Part shown: in pieces, positions 33,193 to 42,113 of the stretch
Numbering within the stretch: the stretch's first letter is position 1
Layout: every line of letters starts with the position of its first letter
From: Hydrogenophaga sp.
GTDB lineage: Bacteria > Pseudomonadota > Gammaproteobacteria > Burkholderiales > Burkholderiaceae_C
DNA length: 64,000 nt
Reading direction: 5' to 3'
Assembly: GCA_018993155.1 (NCBI GenBank)
Contig: JAGKSX010000069.1
Span: 1 to 64,000, forward strand
The notes under the pieces: generated by a model
Database searches by the model: none
Told to the model about the DNA's origin: nothing
Seen by the model: only the letters and a program-made list of their open reading frames with translations
Position numbers and translations under genes: made by a program

Positions 33193-34287
33193 ATGAACGC
33201 CGATTGCATCGCCATCCAACCGATCCCGCCCACCGCCGCCGGCCGCGGTCGCTTTCCGCTGAACCAGTGGTACATGGCCGGCTTCTCCAGCGACCTGACC
33301 GACAAGCCCGTGGGCCGCACCTTCCTGAACCAGAAGGTCGTGCTGTTCCGCACCGGCGAAGGCCAGGTCGCCGCGCTGGAGGACCGCTGCTGCCACCGCT
33401 CGCTGCCGCTGTCGTGCGGCACGGTCGAGGCCTCGGGCGTGCGCTGCGGCTACCACGGCATGCTCTACGCGCCCACGGGCGTGTGCATCGAGATCCCGGG
33501 GCAGGAGCGCATTCCGGGCAAGGCCCGGGTCAAGGCCTACCACGTCGCCGAGAAGAACCACATTCTCTGGATCTGGATGCCCAAGGAAGAGGGCGGCGCG
33601 CCCACCGTCGAGGCGCCCGACTACCCCTGGCACGATGACCCGCGCTACAAGTTCGGCTCCGGCCAGTACCACTACAACGCGCCCTGGCAACTGATCCACG
33701 ACAACCTGCTGGACCTGAGCCACCTCGGCTACGTGCACCTCAAGACCATCGGCGGCAACGCCCGCCTGCACATGAGCGCCAAGATGAACGTCACGCAGGA
33801 CGGCGACAAGGTCAAGGTGGTGCGCCTCATGCCCGGCTCCACGCCGCCGCCGACCTACAAGGCCGCCTGGCCCTTTGGCGAGACCTGCGACCGTTGGCAG
33901 GAGATCGAGTTCGAGCTCTCGCACCTCAGGATCTGGACCGGCGCCGTCGAGCCCGGCACCGACGCCATCGACGACCCCGAGCGCGGGGGCTTTCACATGC
34001 GCGGCCTGCACGGCATCACGCCCGAGACCGAAGAGACCTGTCACTACTTCTGGAGCATGTCCAGCACCAGGCACCCCGACATGCCGGAGAACATCGAGGC
34101 CGTCATCGAGCAGACCGCGTTCACCTTCGACGAAGACCGCGTGGTGATCGAAGAGCAGTACCGCAACATGCAGCGCTTCGGCGGCAAGCCCAGCTGGATC
34201 GACATCCACGTCGACGTGGGAGGCAACCGCGCGCGCCGCATCGTCGAGCGCCTGACCGCGGCATCGGCCGACCCGCAGCCGGCCTGA
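33193..34287 (+). CDS. Rieske non-heme iron oxygenase (VanA/phthalate-type)
   Basis: 364 residues with an AAGGAG site just upstream. The Rieske cluster is bound by Cys66-x-His68 and Cys85-x2-His88. The mononuclear iron site is in DNLLDLSHLGYVH, with Asp174 as the electron-relay residue and His177 and His182 as ligands. It is a single-subunit oxygenase of the VanA, phthalate or carnitine-like group, acting with the reductase encoded before it. The product may be an O-demethylated or hydroxylated aromatic acid. Substrate not deducible; the importer upstream suggests an exogenous carboxylate. Confidence 0.9.
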   Translation: MNADCIAIQPIPPTAAGRGRFPLNQWYMAGFSSDLTDKPVGRTFLNQKVVLFRTGEGQVAALEDRCCHRSLPLSCGTVEASGVRCGYHGMLYAPTGVCIEIPGQERIPGKARVKAYHVAEKNHILWIWMPKEEGGAPTVEAPDYPWHDDPRYKFGSGQYHYNAPWQLIHDNLLDLSHLGYVHLKTIGGNARLHMSAKMNVTQDGDKVKVVRLMPGSTPPPTYKAAWPFGETCDRWQEIEFELSHLRIWTGAVEPGTDAIDDPERGGFHMRGLHGITPETEETCHYFWSMSSTRHPDMPENIEAVIEQTAFTFDEDRVVIEEQYRNMQRFGGKPSWIDIHVDVGGNRARRIVERLTAASADPQPA

Positions 34288-34299
34288 GATCCGCAAGAA

Positions 34300-34322
34300 A
34301 AAGCCCGCCGGGGGCGGGCTTT
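34300..34322. terminator. bidirectional intrinsic terminator
   Basis: GCCCGCC (34303-34309) and GGCGGGC (34313-34319) form a stem with a 3-base loop, flanked by AAA and TTT. It lies between the convergent oxygenase and malate synthase genes and can serve both. Confidence 0.8.
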
Positions 34323-34328
34323 CGGGGG

Positions 34329-36542
34329 TCAGGCCGAGGCCTTGACCTTCAGGCGCCAGGCGTGCAGCAGCGGCTCGGTGTAGCCGCTGGGCTGCTCCTT
34401 GCCCTTGAACACCAGGTCCAGCGCGGCGAGGTAGGCCTTGCTGGTCTTGAAGTTGCCGGCCATCTTCTTGTACAGCGGATCGCCGGCATTCTGGCCATCC
34501 ACCACGGCGGCCATGCGCTCGAAGGTGTCGCGCACCTGCTTCTCGCTCACGATGCCGTGGTGCAGCCAGTTGGCGATGTGCTGGCTGGAGATGCGCAGCG
34601 TCGCGCGGTCTTCCATCAGGCCCACGTTGTGGATGTCGGGCACCTTGGAGCAGCCCACGCCCTGGTCCACCCAGCGCACCACGTAGCCCAGGATGCCCTG
34701 CACGTTGTTGTCCAGCTCCTGCTGCTTCTCGGTCGCGCTCCAGTTCGGGTTGCTGCTCACGGGCACCGTCAGCAGGCCGGTGAGCAGGTTGTCGCGCTCG
34801 GCGTTGGCGTCGATCTTCTCCAGTTCCTTCTGCACATCCGACACCAGCACCTGGTGGTAGTGCAGCGCGTGCAGCGTGGCGCCGGTGGGGCTGGGCACCC
34901 AGGCGGTGTTGGCGCCGGCCTTGGGGTGGGCGATCTTCTGGCGCAGCATCTCGGCCATCAGGTCGGGCATGGCCCACATGCCCTTGCCGATCTGCGCCTT
35001 GCCGCGCAGGCCGCACGAGAGGCCCACGATCACGTTGTTCTTCTCGTAGCTCTGGATCCAGGCGCTGGCCTTCATATCGCCCTTGCGCACCATGGGGCCG
35101 GCCAGCATGGCGGTGTGCATCTCGTCGCCGGTGCGGTCCAGGAAGCCGGTGTTGATGAAGGCCACGCGGCTCGCGGCCGCGCCGATGCAGGCCTTGAGGT
35201 TGATGGAGGTGCGGCGCTCCTCGTCCATGATGCCCAGCTTGACCGTGCTGTCCTTGAGGCCCAGCACCTTTTCGACTCGGCCGAACAGCTCGGCGGCGAA
35301 CTCGACTTCGCGCGGGCCGTGCATCTTGGGCTTGACAATATAGACCGAGCCCTTGCGCGAGTTGCGAATGGCGTCCTTCTTGGTGCGCTTGAGGTCGTGC
35401 ATAGCGATGGTGGTGGTCACCATCGCGTCCAGGATGCCCTCGGGGATTTCCTTGTCGTCCGCGCCCCAGAGGATGGCGGGGTTGGTCATCAGGTGGCCCA
35501 CGTTGCGCACGAACATGAGCGAGCGGCCGTGCAGGCGCACGCCGTTCTTCTTGCCGTTGGGCGCGGTGTACTCGCGGTCGCCGTTGAGGCCGCGCGTGAA
35601 GGTCTTGCCGGCCTTGGTGACGGACTCGGTGAGCGTGCCCTGCAGGATGCCCAGCCAGTTGCGGTAAGCCAGCACCTTGTCCTCGGCGTCCACCGCGGCC
35701 ACGGAGTCTTCCAGGTCCAGGATGGTCGAGAGCGCGGCTTCCACCACCAGGTCGCTCACGCCGGCGGCGTCGCCCTTGCCAATGGGCGTGCTGCGGTCGA
35801 TCTGGATTTCCAGGTGCAGGCCGTTGTGCACGAGCAGCACGGCGCTGGGGTGCTTGGCCTCACCCTGGTAACCCACGAACTGCGACTTGTCGGCCAGTTT
35901 GCTGGAGCCGCCGTCGGCCAGCGATACCACCAGCTCGCCGTCCTTGTTGACGCGGTAGCCGACCGAGCCCACGTGCGAACCCTTCTTCAGCGGTGCGGTG
36001 CGGTCCAGCACATGGCGCGCGTACTCGATGACCTTGGCGCCGCGCTTGGGGTTGTAGCCGCCCTTGGGGCCCACCTTGCCGCAGCCCTTGTCTTCCGAAA
36101 TCACGTCCGTGCCGTACAGCGCGTCGTACAGCGAGCCCCAGCGGGCGTTGGCCGCGTTGAGCGCGTAGCGCGCGTTCAGGATCGGCACCACCAGCTGCGG
36201 GCCGGCCTGCACGGCCAGCTCGTCGTCCACATTCCTGGTCGTGGCCTTCACGTTTTTGGGCTGGGGCACCAGGTAGCCGATGGTTTCCAGGAACTTGCGG
36301 TAGCCCGCCATGTCGCGGATCGGGCCGGGGTTGGCCGCGTGCCAAGTGTCCAGTTCGGTCTGCAGGCGGTCGCGCTCGCCCAGGAGGGCCGCGTTCTTGG
36401 GTGCTAGGTCCGCCACGATGCCGTCGAAACCCTGCCAAAAGTTTGCTTCGCTCACGCCGGTGCCGGGCAGCACCTGCTGGTTGATGAAGTTGAACAGTTC
36501 GGTGGCGACCTTCAGGCCGTGGATCTGGGTGCGTGCTGTCAT
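34329..36542 (-). CDS. glcB: malate synthase G
   Basis: 737 residues from the ATG at 36542, the usual length of the G isoform. Diagnostic segments include [19 protein letters not shown], with the catalytic Arg, the [10 protein letters not shown] stretch, the acidic metal-binding EDSVAAVD region, and [19 protein letters not shown]. It condenses glyoxylate with acetyl-CoA to malate, serving growth on acetate, glycolate or C2-yielding compounds. It is transcribed alone, away from an A/T-rich 366-bp intergenic region shared with the porin gene. Confidence 0.95.
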   Translation of the reverse strand: MTARTQIHGLKVATELFNFINQQVLPGTGVSEANFWQGFDGIVADLAPKNAALLGERDRLQTELDTWHAANPGPIRDMAGYRKFLETIGYLVPQPKNVKATTRNVDDELAVQAGPQLVVPILNARYALNAANARWGSLYDALYGTDVISEDKGCGKVGPKGGYNPKRGAKVIEYARHVLDRTAPLKKGSHVGSVGYRVNKDGELVVSLADGGSSKLADKSQFVGYQGEAKHPSAVLLVHNGLHLEIQIDRSTPIGKGDAAGVSDLVVEAALSTILDLEDSVAAVDAEDKVLAYRNWLGILQGTLTESVTKAGKTFTRGLNGDREYTAPNGKKNGVRLHGRSLMFVRNVGHLMTNPAILWGADDKEIPEGILDAMVTTTIAMHDLKRTKKDAIRNSRKGSVYIVKPKMHGPREVEFAAELFGRVEKVLGLKDSTVKLGIMDEERRTSINLKACIGAAASRVAFINTGFLDRTGDEMHTAMLAGPMVRKGDMKASAWIQSYEKNNVIVGLSCGLRGKAQIGKGMWAMPDLMAEMLRQKIAHPKAGANTAWVPSPTGATLHALHYHQVLVSDVQKELEKIDANAERDNLLTGLLTVPVSSNPNWSATEKQQELDNNVQGILGYVVRWVDQGVGCSKVPDIHNVGLMEDRATLRISSQHIANWLHHGIVSEKQVRDTFERMAAVVDGQNAGDPLYKKMAGNFKTSKAYLAALDLVFKGKEQPSGYTEPLLHAWRLKVKASA

Positions 36543-36908
36543 GGAAAGCTCCGTCTGGGCGAAAAGTGCGGGTGCCCGCATTGCGCGGGCGTGAGCGAAC
36601 TGTATTCCATACCCACGCCAGCATTAATTCGATTTTTCGTCACGGATCAGTGACTTGACTGTGGGTAATGGCCCCCGAACGGGCACATCGTGCCGCTTTG
36701 TCCTGATCAAATGAATTCTTTTGGTTGAAAAATTTCTGCGTTTCGATCCGAATTTGAGTCTACTCATTCCTTGTTTGTAATTCTTTGGGTCTAAGTCACT
36801 AGATTCCGGGTTCTTCCGAAATTCGGCGCGCAACACCGTGTGCGTGTCCGTTAAGAGGCCACCGGGGCTCGCTGGTGGCATGTGTTGAACCCATCTCAAA
36901 TCTCAAAA
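36543..36908. promoter_or_regulatory. divergent A/T-rich regulatory region between glcB and porin
   Basis: The 366 bp hold no convincing gene. They are clearly richer in A/T than the rest of the window, especially 36600-36830. A dyad GTCAC-N6-GTGAC lies at 36639-36654, about 100 bp upstream of glcB. This is a candidate operator, but I cannot name the regulator. The region must carry the promoters of both genes; I could not settle on specific -35 and -10 pairs. Confidence 0.5.
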
Positions 36909-37973
36909 ATGACACTCTCGAAAAAGACGGCGGTCGCCCTGGCCGCTTTCGGTGCCCTGACCGGGGTCGCCCACGCCCAATCCAACGTCACGCTGTATGG
37001 CCTGGTGGACCTGTATGTGGGCAAGAGCACCAGCAAAATCACGCTTGGTGGCGCGAGCTTCCAAATCAGCAATGGATCAAGCTTGACGAGCGGCGGGCTG
37101 AACGGCAGCCGTTGGGGGCTGCGGGGAGCGGAAGACCTGGGGGGTGGCCTGAAGGCCACCTTCCAACTGGAGTCCGGCTTCAGCGCCGACACCGGCACCA
37201 GCGCCGTCGCCGGCGGTGGCTTCAACCGCACCAGCAAGGTGGGGTTGAGCGGTGGCTTCGGTTCCTTTGAAATGGGCCGCCAATACACGCAGATGTTCCT
37301 GCTGATGGACCGGTTCGATGCCCAGGGCACCTCCAGCTTCTCCGCCACCAACGCCATCTTCGGGCCACCTATCCTGGTGGCTGCCGGCTCGCTGTCGCCG
37401 GCCATTCGCCGGGACAACATGCTGCAATACACCACGCCGACCATGGGCGGGTTCACCGGCGCCGTGCAATACGCCTTTGGCGAGAACGGGGGTCCAGGCG
37501 TCTCAGCTGGTCGAGCCATGGGCGTCTCAGCACTGTATGCAGATGGTCCAATCGCTGTGCAAGGCGTGTACGAATCCCTCAAGGGTGCGGGCTCTGGCGC
37601 CGCCACCGCCAAGACGACTGGCCTTGGGGCAAGCTACGATTTCACTGCTGTCAAGGTGCTGGCCCAGTACGTTGCCCAGAAGGATGGTCGAGTCAACGGC
37701 ATCAAGGAAAACGGCTACGTGTTGAGCATCGCGGTGCCGGTCAGTTCTGCCGGCACTATCAATGCTGGCATTGGCTCGGAAGCGCTCAAGGCCGCCGCCA
37801 CTGGCACCCGCCTGATCAAGACATCGTCTGCCAGCGTCGAATACCGTCACGACTTGAGCAAGCGCACCACGGTCTATGCTGGTTTCAACAATGTGAAATT
37901 CGAGGCCGAGACCACTCCTGTGCTTACCTCCAGGGATCGACTCTACGGCGTGGGCCTGCGCCACAAATTCTGA
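36909..37973 (+). CDS. Burkholderiales-type general porin
   Basis: 354 residues. The signal peptide runs MTLSKKTAVALAAFGAL to HAQ (about residue 24). SNVTLYGLVDLYVG follows, the typical start of the 16-strand GBP-type trimeric porin. The GSRWGLRGAEDLGGGL motif is conserved, and the C-terminus YGVGLRHKF ends in the aromatic Phe required for outer-membrane assembly. Base composition is slightly less G/C-biased than in the neighbours, common in highly expressed porin genes. The ATG at 36909 gives a proper signal peptide; an earlier in-frame start would extend it by nine residues. Confidence 0.92.
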   Translation: MTLSKKTAVALAAFGALTGVAHAQSNVTLYGLVDLYVGKSTSKITLGGASFQISNGSSLTSGGLNGSRWGLRGAEDLGGGLKATFQLESGFSADTGTSAVAGGGFNRTSKVGLSGGFGSFEMGRQYTQMFLLMDRFDAQGTSSFSATNAIFGPPILVAAGSLSPAIRRDNMLQYTTPTMGGFTGAVQYAFGENGGPGVSAGRAMGVSALYADGPIAVQGVYESLKGAGSGAATAKTTGLGASYDFTAVKVLAQYVAQKDGRVNGIKENGYVLSIAVPVSSAGTINAGIGSEALKAAATGTRLIKTSSASVEYRHDLSKRTTVYAGFNNVKFEAETTPVLTSRDRLYGVGLRHKF

Positions 37974-37990
37974 GTTTCCGCAAGGGTCAA

Positions 37991-38014
37991 CACCTGGCCG
38001 CAGGGGGCCAGGTG
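37991..38014 (+). other. stem-loop downstream of porin gene
   Basis: CACCTGGCC (37991-37999) pairs with GGCCAGGTG (38006-38014) around a 6-base loop. There is no T tract. It may stabilise the 3' end of the porin mRNA, just ahead of the true terminator. Confidence 0.6.
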
Positions 38015-38022
38015 CTGGAATT

Positions 38023-38054
38023 GCCCACCGCCATCCGGCGGTGGGCTTTTTTTT
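38023..38054 (+). terminator. strong intrinsic terminator of the porin gene
   Basis: A perfect 10-bp stem, GCCCACCGCC (38023-38032) with GGCGGTGGGC (38037-38046), has an ATCC loop followed by eight T residues. This is the clearest factor-independent terminator in the window. Confidence 0.92.
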
Positions 38055-38099
38055 GCTCTCTTTCCGTCGAGCGGTCCGCGTCGATCCGGCACCCGGTGA

Positions 38100-38846
38100 T
38101 CAACCGACCCGCCCACTCAGTTGCCGTGCCGCTGCCAGCACCTTGCCCACGTGCCGCTCATCGAACCGGTGCGCCGGCATCGTGAGCGTGAGGGAGGCGG
38201 CGATCGAGCCGTCCGCGTGGAACACCGGTGCCGAGATGCCGGCCACCTCGGCCAGGCGGTCGCCCACGGCGGTCATGAAGCCATCGGCGCGGATGCGCGC
38301 CAGCGCGCGTTTGTCGGCCGGCGTGGGCTTGCGGCTGTCGTCGCCCGCGCCGAACGCCGAGAGCACGCGCCCGCCCGTGCCCTGGTGCAGCGGCAGCACG
38401 TCGCCCGCGCGGATGTGGTCGCGCACCGGGTGGGGCGAGTCCACGCGGTAGAGGCACAGCCGCGTCTGGTTCGGCGCCTGGCCCTGGCGCACGTGGTAGG
38501 CCGCGCTCTCGCCGGTGGCCGACACCAGCTGGCGCAGCACCGGCATGACGACGCGGTCCAGCGAAAACGAGGCCGCGTAGATGCCGTGCAGCCGCGCCAC
38601 TTCGCCGCCCAGGGCGTAGCGACCATCGTCCAGCCGCTGCAGCAGGTGCGCGTGTTCGAGCGAGGCGAGCAGGCGCAGCGCGGTGCTCTTGTGCAGCTGG
38701 GTGCGCTCGGCCAGCTCGGCCAGCGACAACGAGGCGTCGCCCGCGTGGAACGCGCCCAGCAGCGAGAGCGCGCGGTCCACCGCGGCGGTGCCGCCGGTGG
38801 CGGCGTTGGCGTCGGCCAAGGAAGGGGTCTGCGCTTTGCGGGGCAT
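38100..38846 (-). CDS. IclR-family transcriptional regulator
   Basis: 248 residues. The winged helix lies at about 25-85: LSLAELAERTQLHKSTALRLLASLE is the helix-turn-helix. The IclR ligand domain follows (about 95-245), with LPLHQGTGGRVLSAFG and GISAPVFHADGSIAASL. It is divergent from the lyase and CoA-transferase genes across 109 bp holding a 20-bp palindrome. It very likely controls that pair in response to the pathway substrate. Confidence 0.9.
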   Translation of the reverse strand: MPRKAQTPSLADANAATGGTAAVDRALSLLGAFHAGDASLSLAELAERTQLHKSTALRLLASLEHAHLLQRLDDGRYALGGEVARLHGIYAASFSLDRVVMPVLRQLVSATGESAAYHVRQGQAPNQTRLCLYRVDSPHPVRDHIRAGDVLPLHQGTGGRVLSAFGAGDDSRKPTPADKRALARIRADGFMTAVGDRLAEVAGISAPVFHADGSIAASLTLTMPAHRFDERHVGKVLAAARQLSGRVG

Positions 38847-38894
38847 GAAAGAAGGAGGAAGGGGACTTGGTTGACAGGATGGAAGTGATCTGCG

Positions 38895-38914
38895 ATTCTT
38901 TCAATAGAAAGAAT
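38895..38914. promoter_or_regulatory. candidate IclR operator, perfect 8-bp palindrome
   Basis: ATTCTTTC (38895-38902) and GAAAGAAT (38907-38914) are perfect inverted arms around AATA. The site lies between the divergent regulator and lyase genes in an A/T-rich patch, about 41 bp upstream of the lyase start codon. A TTGACA at 38871-38876 could be part of a lyase promoter with the palindrome over its -10 region. Confidence 0.65.
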
Positions 38915-38955
38915 ATCGTTCTATCTTATAAAACGCAAGCAACCTCGCATCTTCC

Positions 38956-39879
38956 ATGCAAAACGCCCCTGGAGTTCTCATCAGCGAAGTCGGCCCGCGC
39001 GACGGCCTGCAGTCCGTGAAGGCCACCATGCCCACGGCCGACAAGCTGCGCTGGATCGATGCGCTCGTGGCCGCCGGCCTGCGCGAGATCGAGGTCGGCT
39101 CCTTCGTGCCCGCCAAGCTGCTGCCGCAGATGGCCGACGTGGTCCACGTGGTGCACCACGCCCTGCGGCACGAAGGCATCACCGTGATGGCCCTGGTGCC
39201 CAACCGGCGTGGGGCTGAGGCCGCGCTGGCCTCGGGCGTGCACAAGATCACCCTGCCGGTGTCGGCGAGCGAGGCGCATTCGCTGGCCAACGTGCGCAAG
39301 ACGCGCGAGCAGATGGTGGACGAGCTGCGCGAGGTGCACGCGCTGCGCCGCGACACCGCGCCCGGCGTGGCGATGGAGGTGGGCCTGTCCACCGCCTTCG
39401 GTTGCACGCTGCAGGGCGCGGTGGACGAAGACGAGGTGATCCGCCTGGCCGTGGCCTGCGCGAACGTGGGCGTGGACGAGGTGGGTCTGTCCGACACCAC
39501 CGGCATGGCCAACCCCGCGCAGGTGCGCCGCCTGTTCACGCGCCTGCGCGCCGAGCTGGGCGAGCGCGCGGGCGCGGCCCACATGCACAACACGCGCGGC
39601 CTCGGGCTGGCCAACTGCCTGGCCGCGTTCGACGTGGGCGTGCGCACCTTCGACGCCTCGCTCGGTGGCCTCGGCGGTTGCCCCTACGCGCCAGGGGCCT
39701 CTGGCAACGTGGTCACCGAAGATCTGGTCTTCATGTTCGAGGCCATGGGCGTGCGCACCGGCATCGATCTTTCGACCCTCATCGCCGCGCGCGAGCCCCT
39801 GCGCGCCGGCCTGCCCGGCGAGCCGGTGTACGGCATGACGCCCGAAGCCGGCCTGCCCAAGGGCTGGCGCGCCGCCTGA
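38956..39879 (+). CDS. hydroxymethylglutaryl-CoA lyase-like enzyme (HMGL family)
   Basis: 307 residues, a TIM-barrel of the DRE family: EVGPRDGLQ with Arg15-Asp16, a metal site at AHMHNTRG (His209, His211), and the HMG-CoA lyase signature GGCPYAPGASGN with Cys242. It cleaves a 3-hydroxy-3-methylacyl-CoA into acetyl-CoA and a keto acid or ketone body. The adjacent CoA-transferase suggests a free acid is activated first, as in degradation of citramalate-, hydroxymethylglutarate- or itaconate-type acids, rather than leucine breakdown, where liu genes would be expected. Substrate inferred only. Confidence 0.88.
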   Translation: MQNAPGVLISEVGPRDGLQSVKATMPTADKLRWIDALVAAGLREIEVGSFVPAKLLPQMADVVHVVHHALRHEGITVMALVPNRRGAEAALASGVHKITLPVSASEAHSLANVRKTREQMVDELREVHALRRDTAPGVAMEVGLSTAFGCTLQGAVDEDEVIRLAVACANVGVDEVGLSDTTGMANPAQVRRLFTRLRAELGERAGAAHMHNTRGLGLANCLAAFDVGVRTFDASLGGLGGCPYAPGASGNVVTEDLVFMFEAMGVRTGIDLSTLIAAREPLRAGLPGEPVYGMTPEAGLPKGWRAA

Positions 39880-39897
39880 AACTTCTCCACCCCTGCC

Positions 39898-41109
39898 ATG
39901 CCAGATACCCAAGACACCCCCCGTCCCTTGCCCTTCGAAGGCATCCGCGTCGTCGAATTCACCCACATGGTCATGGGCCCCACCTGCGGCATGGTGCTGG
40001 CCGACCTGGGTGCGGAGGTCATCAAGGTCGAGCCGCCCGCCGGCGACAACACGCGTCGACTGCTCGGTTCGGGCGCGGGCTTTTACCCGCTGTTCAACCG
40101 CAACAAGAAAAGCCTGGTGCTGGACCTGCAGTCGCCCGAGGGCCAGGAGGCCGTGCTCAAGCTGATCGCCACCGCCGACGTGGTCAGCGAGAACTTCAAG
40201 CCCGGCACCATGAAAAAACTGGGGCTGGACCACGAGAGCCTGAAGAAGCTCAACCCGCGCCTCATCTATGTGAGCCACAAGGGCTTTCTGCCCGGCCCCT
40301 ACGACCACCGCACCGCGCTCGACGAGGTGGTGCAGATGATGGGTGGCCTGGCCTACATGACCGGCCGCCCCGGCGACCCGCTGCGCGCAGGCTCCTCGGT
40401 GAACGACATCATGGGTGGCCTGTTCGGCGCCATCGGCGTGATGGCCGCGCTGAGCGCGCGCGAGAAAACCGGCGAAGGCTGCGAGGTGCAGAGCTCGCTG
40501 TTCGAGAACAACGTCTTCCTCGTCGCTCAGCACATGATGCAGTTCGCCGTCACGGGCAAGGCCGCCGCGCCCATGCCCGACCGCATCTCCTCCTGGGGCA
40601 TCTACGACGTGTTCCAGGTGAAGGGCGGCGAGCAGATCTTCCTCGCCGTGGTGAGCGACACGCAGTGGGCCATCTTCTGCAACGCCTTCGGCTACCAGGA
40701 CCTGCAGGCCGATCCGCGACTGGTGGGGAACAACAACCGCGTGCGCAACCGCGATTGGCTCATTCCCCTGCTGCGCGAGCGCCTGGCCCTGCAGAGCGCG
40801 GCCGATCTCGCCGCGCTGTTCGAGCGCCACGGCCTGCCGTTCGCGCCCATCACCAAACCCCACGAACTGTTGGACGACCCCCACCTCTGCGCCACCGGCG
40901 GGCTGGCGCCCATCACCCTGCCCGATGGCGAGCGCGCCGGCCAGACCGCGCAGACCGTGTTGCTCCCGCTCGCGCTCGACGGCGAACGCCTGGGCGTGCG
41001 CCGCAGCCCCCCGAAACTCGGTGAACACAGCGCCGAGCTGCTGGCCGAACTGGGCTACGGCACCGAGGCCGCGGCCCAATTGAGCCGCACGGTCGTCAAA
41101 GCCGCCTGA
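39898..41109 (+). CDS. CaiB/BaiF family (family III) CoA-transferase
   Basis: 403 residues. The N-terminal IRVVEFTHMVMGPTCGMVLADLGAEVIKVEPP segment (split over residues 15-46) and GDNTRR are the family hallmark. A conserved Asp in the SSVNDIMGG segment near residue 169 is the likely catalytic acyl-anhydride former. It transfers CoA to a carboxylic acid, probably from succinyl-CoA or acetyl-CoA. It sits 18 bp downstream of the HMGL-like gene, so the two form an operon: activation by this enzyme, then cleavage by the lyase. Confidence 0.88.
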   Translation: MPDTQDTPRPLPFEGIRVVEFTHMVMGPTCGMVLADLGAEVIKVEPPAGDNTRRLLGSGAGFYPLFNRNKKSLVLDLQSPEGQEAVLKLIATADVVSENFKPGTMKKLGLDHESLKKLNPRLIYVSHKGFLPGPYDHRTALDEVVQMMGGLAYMTGRPGDPLRAGSSVNDIMGGLFGAIGVMAALSAREKTGEGCEVQSSLFENNVFLVAQHMMQFAVTGKAAAPMPDRISSWGIYDVFQVKGGEQIFLAVVSDTQWAIFCNAFGYQDLQADPRLVGNNNRVRNRDWLIPLLRERLALQSAADLAALFERHGLPFAPITKPHELLDDPHLCATGGLAPITLPDGERAGQTAQTVLLPLALDGERLGVRRSPPKLGEHSAELLAELGYGTEAAAQLSRTVVKAA

Positions 41110-41172
41110 AAAGTCATCAATCAGCCCAAAGTTGTCATTGATTCGCTCCTGCAGGTGGGGTAATCTGCCCGG

Positions 41173-42099
41173 GTGGACAAACTCAAACAACTCGAAACCT
41201 TCGTCGCGGTCGCCACGCGCGGCAGCCTCACCGCCGCCGCCAAAGCCGAGGGCGTGGCCCCGGCCATCATCGGGCGCCGGCTCGACGCCCTGGAAGCCCG
41301 GCTCGGCGTGAAGCTCATGGTGCGCACCACGCGGCGCATCACCCTCACCCACGAAGGCAGCGCCTTCCTGGAAGACTGCCAGCGCCTGCTGGTGGACATG
41401 GCCAACGCCGAAGCCAGCGTGAGCGCAGGCGGCGTCAAGGCCAGCGGCCACCTGCGCATCACCGCGCCGGCCGGTTTCGGCCGCCGCCATGTGGCGCCGC
41501 TGGTGCCGCGCTTTCGCGAACTGCACCCCGAGGTCACCATCTCTTTGAACTTGAGCGACCGCGTGGTCGATGTGGCGGGCGAGGCCTACGACTGCGCCGT
41601 GCGTGTGGGGGATCTGCCCGACTCCTCCCTGGTCAGCGTGCGCCTGGCCGACAACCGCCGCCTGTGCGTGGCCACGCCGCGCTACCTGCAGCAGCACGGC
41701 CGCCCGCAAGTGCCGGCCGATCTGGTGCGCTTCGACTGCCTCACGCTCTCCAGCGACGCCTCGCAGACCCGGGGCTGGGCCTTCACCGTGCCGGCGCCCG
41801 GCGGCCTGGGCGAGGTGGAGATCGTGCACCTGCGCCCCAACGGCCCGCTGGACTGCACCGACGGCCAGGTGCTGCGCGAGTGGTGCCTGGCCGGTTACGG
41901 CATCGCCTGGCGCAGCACCTGGGAAGTGGAGGCCGACATCGCCGCCGGTCGGCTGGAGAGCGTGCTCGACGACTTCGCCGCGCCGCCCAATGGCATCTTC
42001 GTGCTGTTTCCGCAGCGCAAGCACCTCGCGCTGCGCGTGCGCCTGTGGATCGACTTCCTCAAGCACGAGTACGCGCGCCCCGATTTCTGGAAAACCTGA
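41173..42099 (+). CDS. LysR-family transcriptional regulator
   Basis: 308 residues from a GTG at 41173. The helix-turn-helix is at about 4-60, and the substrate domain starts near 90 with GHLRITAPAGFGRRHVAP, typical of the DsdC/CrgA-like subgroup common in Burkholderiales. It follows the CoA-transferase gene by 63 bp and precedes an FMN reductase gene by 14 bp in the same direction. The likely target is not clear; no divergent neighbour exists. Confidence 0.9.
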   Translation: MDKLKQLETFVAVATRGSLTAAAKAEGVAPAIIGRRLDALEARLGVKLMVRTTRRITLTHEGSAFLEDCQRLLVDMANAEASVSAGGVKASGHLRITAPAGFGRRHVAPLVPRFRELHPEVTISLNLSDRVVDVAGEAYDCAVRVGDLPDSSLVSVRLADNRRLCVATPRYLQQHGRPQVPADLVRFDCLTLSSDASQTRGWAFTVPAPGGLGEVEIVHLRPNGPLDCTDGQVLREWCLAGYGIAWRSTWEVEADIAAGRLESVLDDFAAPPNGIFVLFPQRKHLALRVRLWIDFLKHEYARPDFWKT

Positions 42100-42113
42100 G
42101 CCTTCAAACCACC

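Noticed and set aside
36624-36899. 91-codon minus-strand open frame in the glcB-porin intergenic region
   Set aside because: It covers the promoter region, has no ribosome-binding site and lacks the third-position G/C bias of real genes here.
38926-42066. A 1046-codon open frame on the minus strand
   Set aside because: It lies antisense to three well-supported genes (HMGL-like, CoA-transferase, LysR). Its product is His/Gly/Ala/Arg-rich low-complexity sequence, as expected for the antisense frame of G/C-biased codons.
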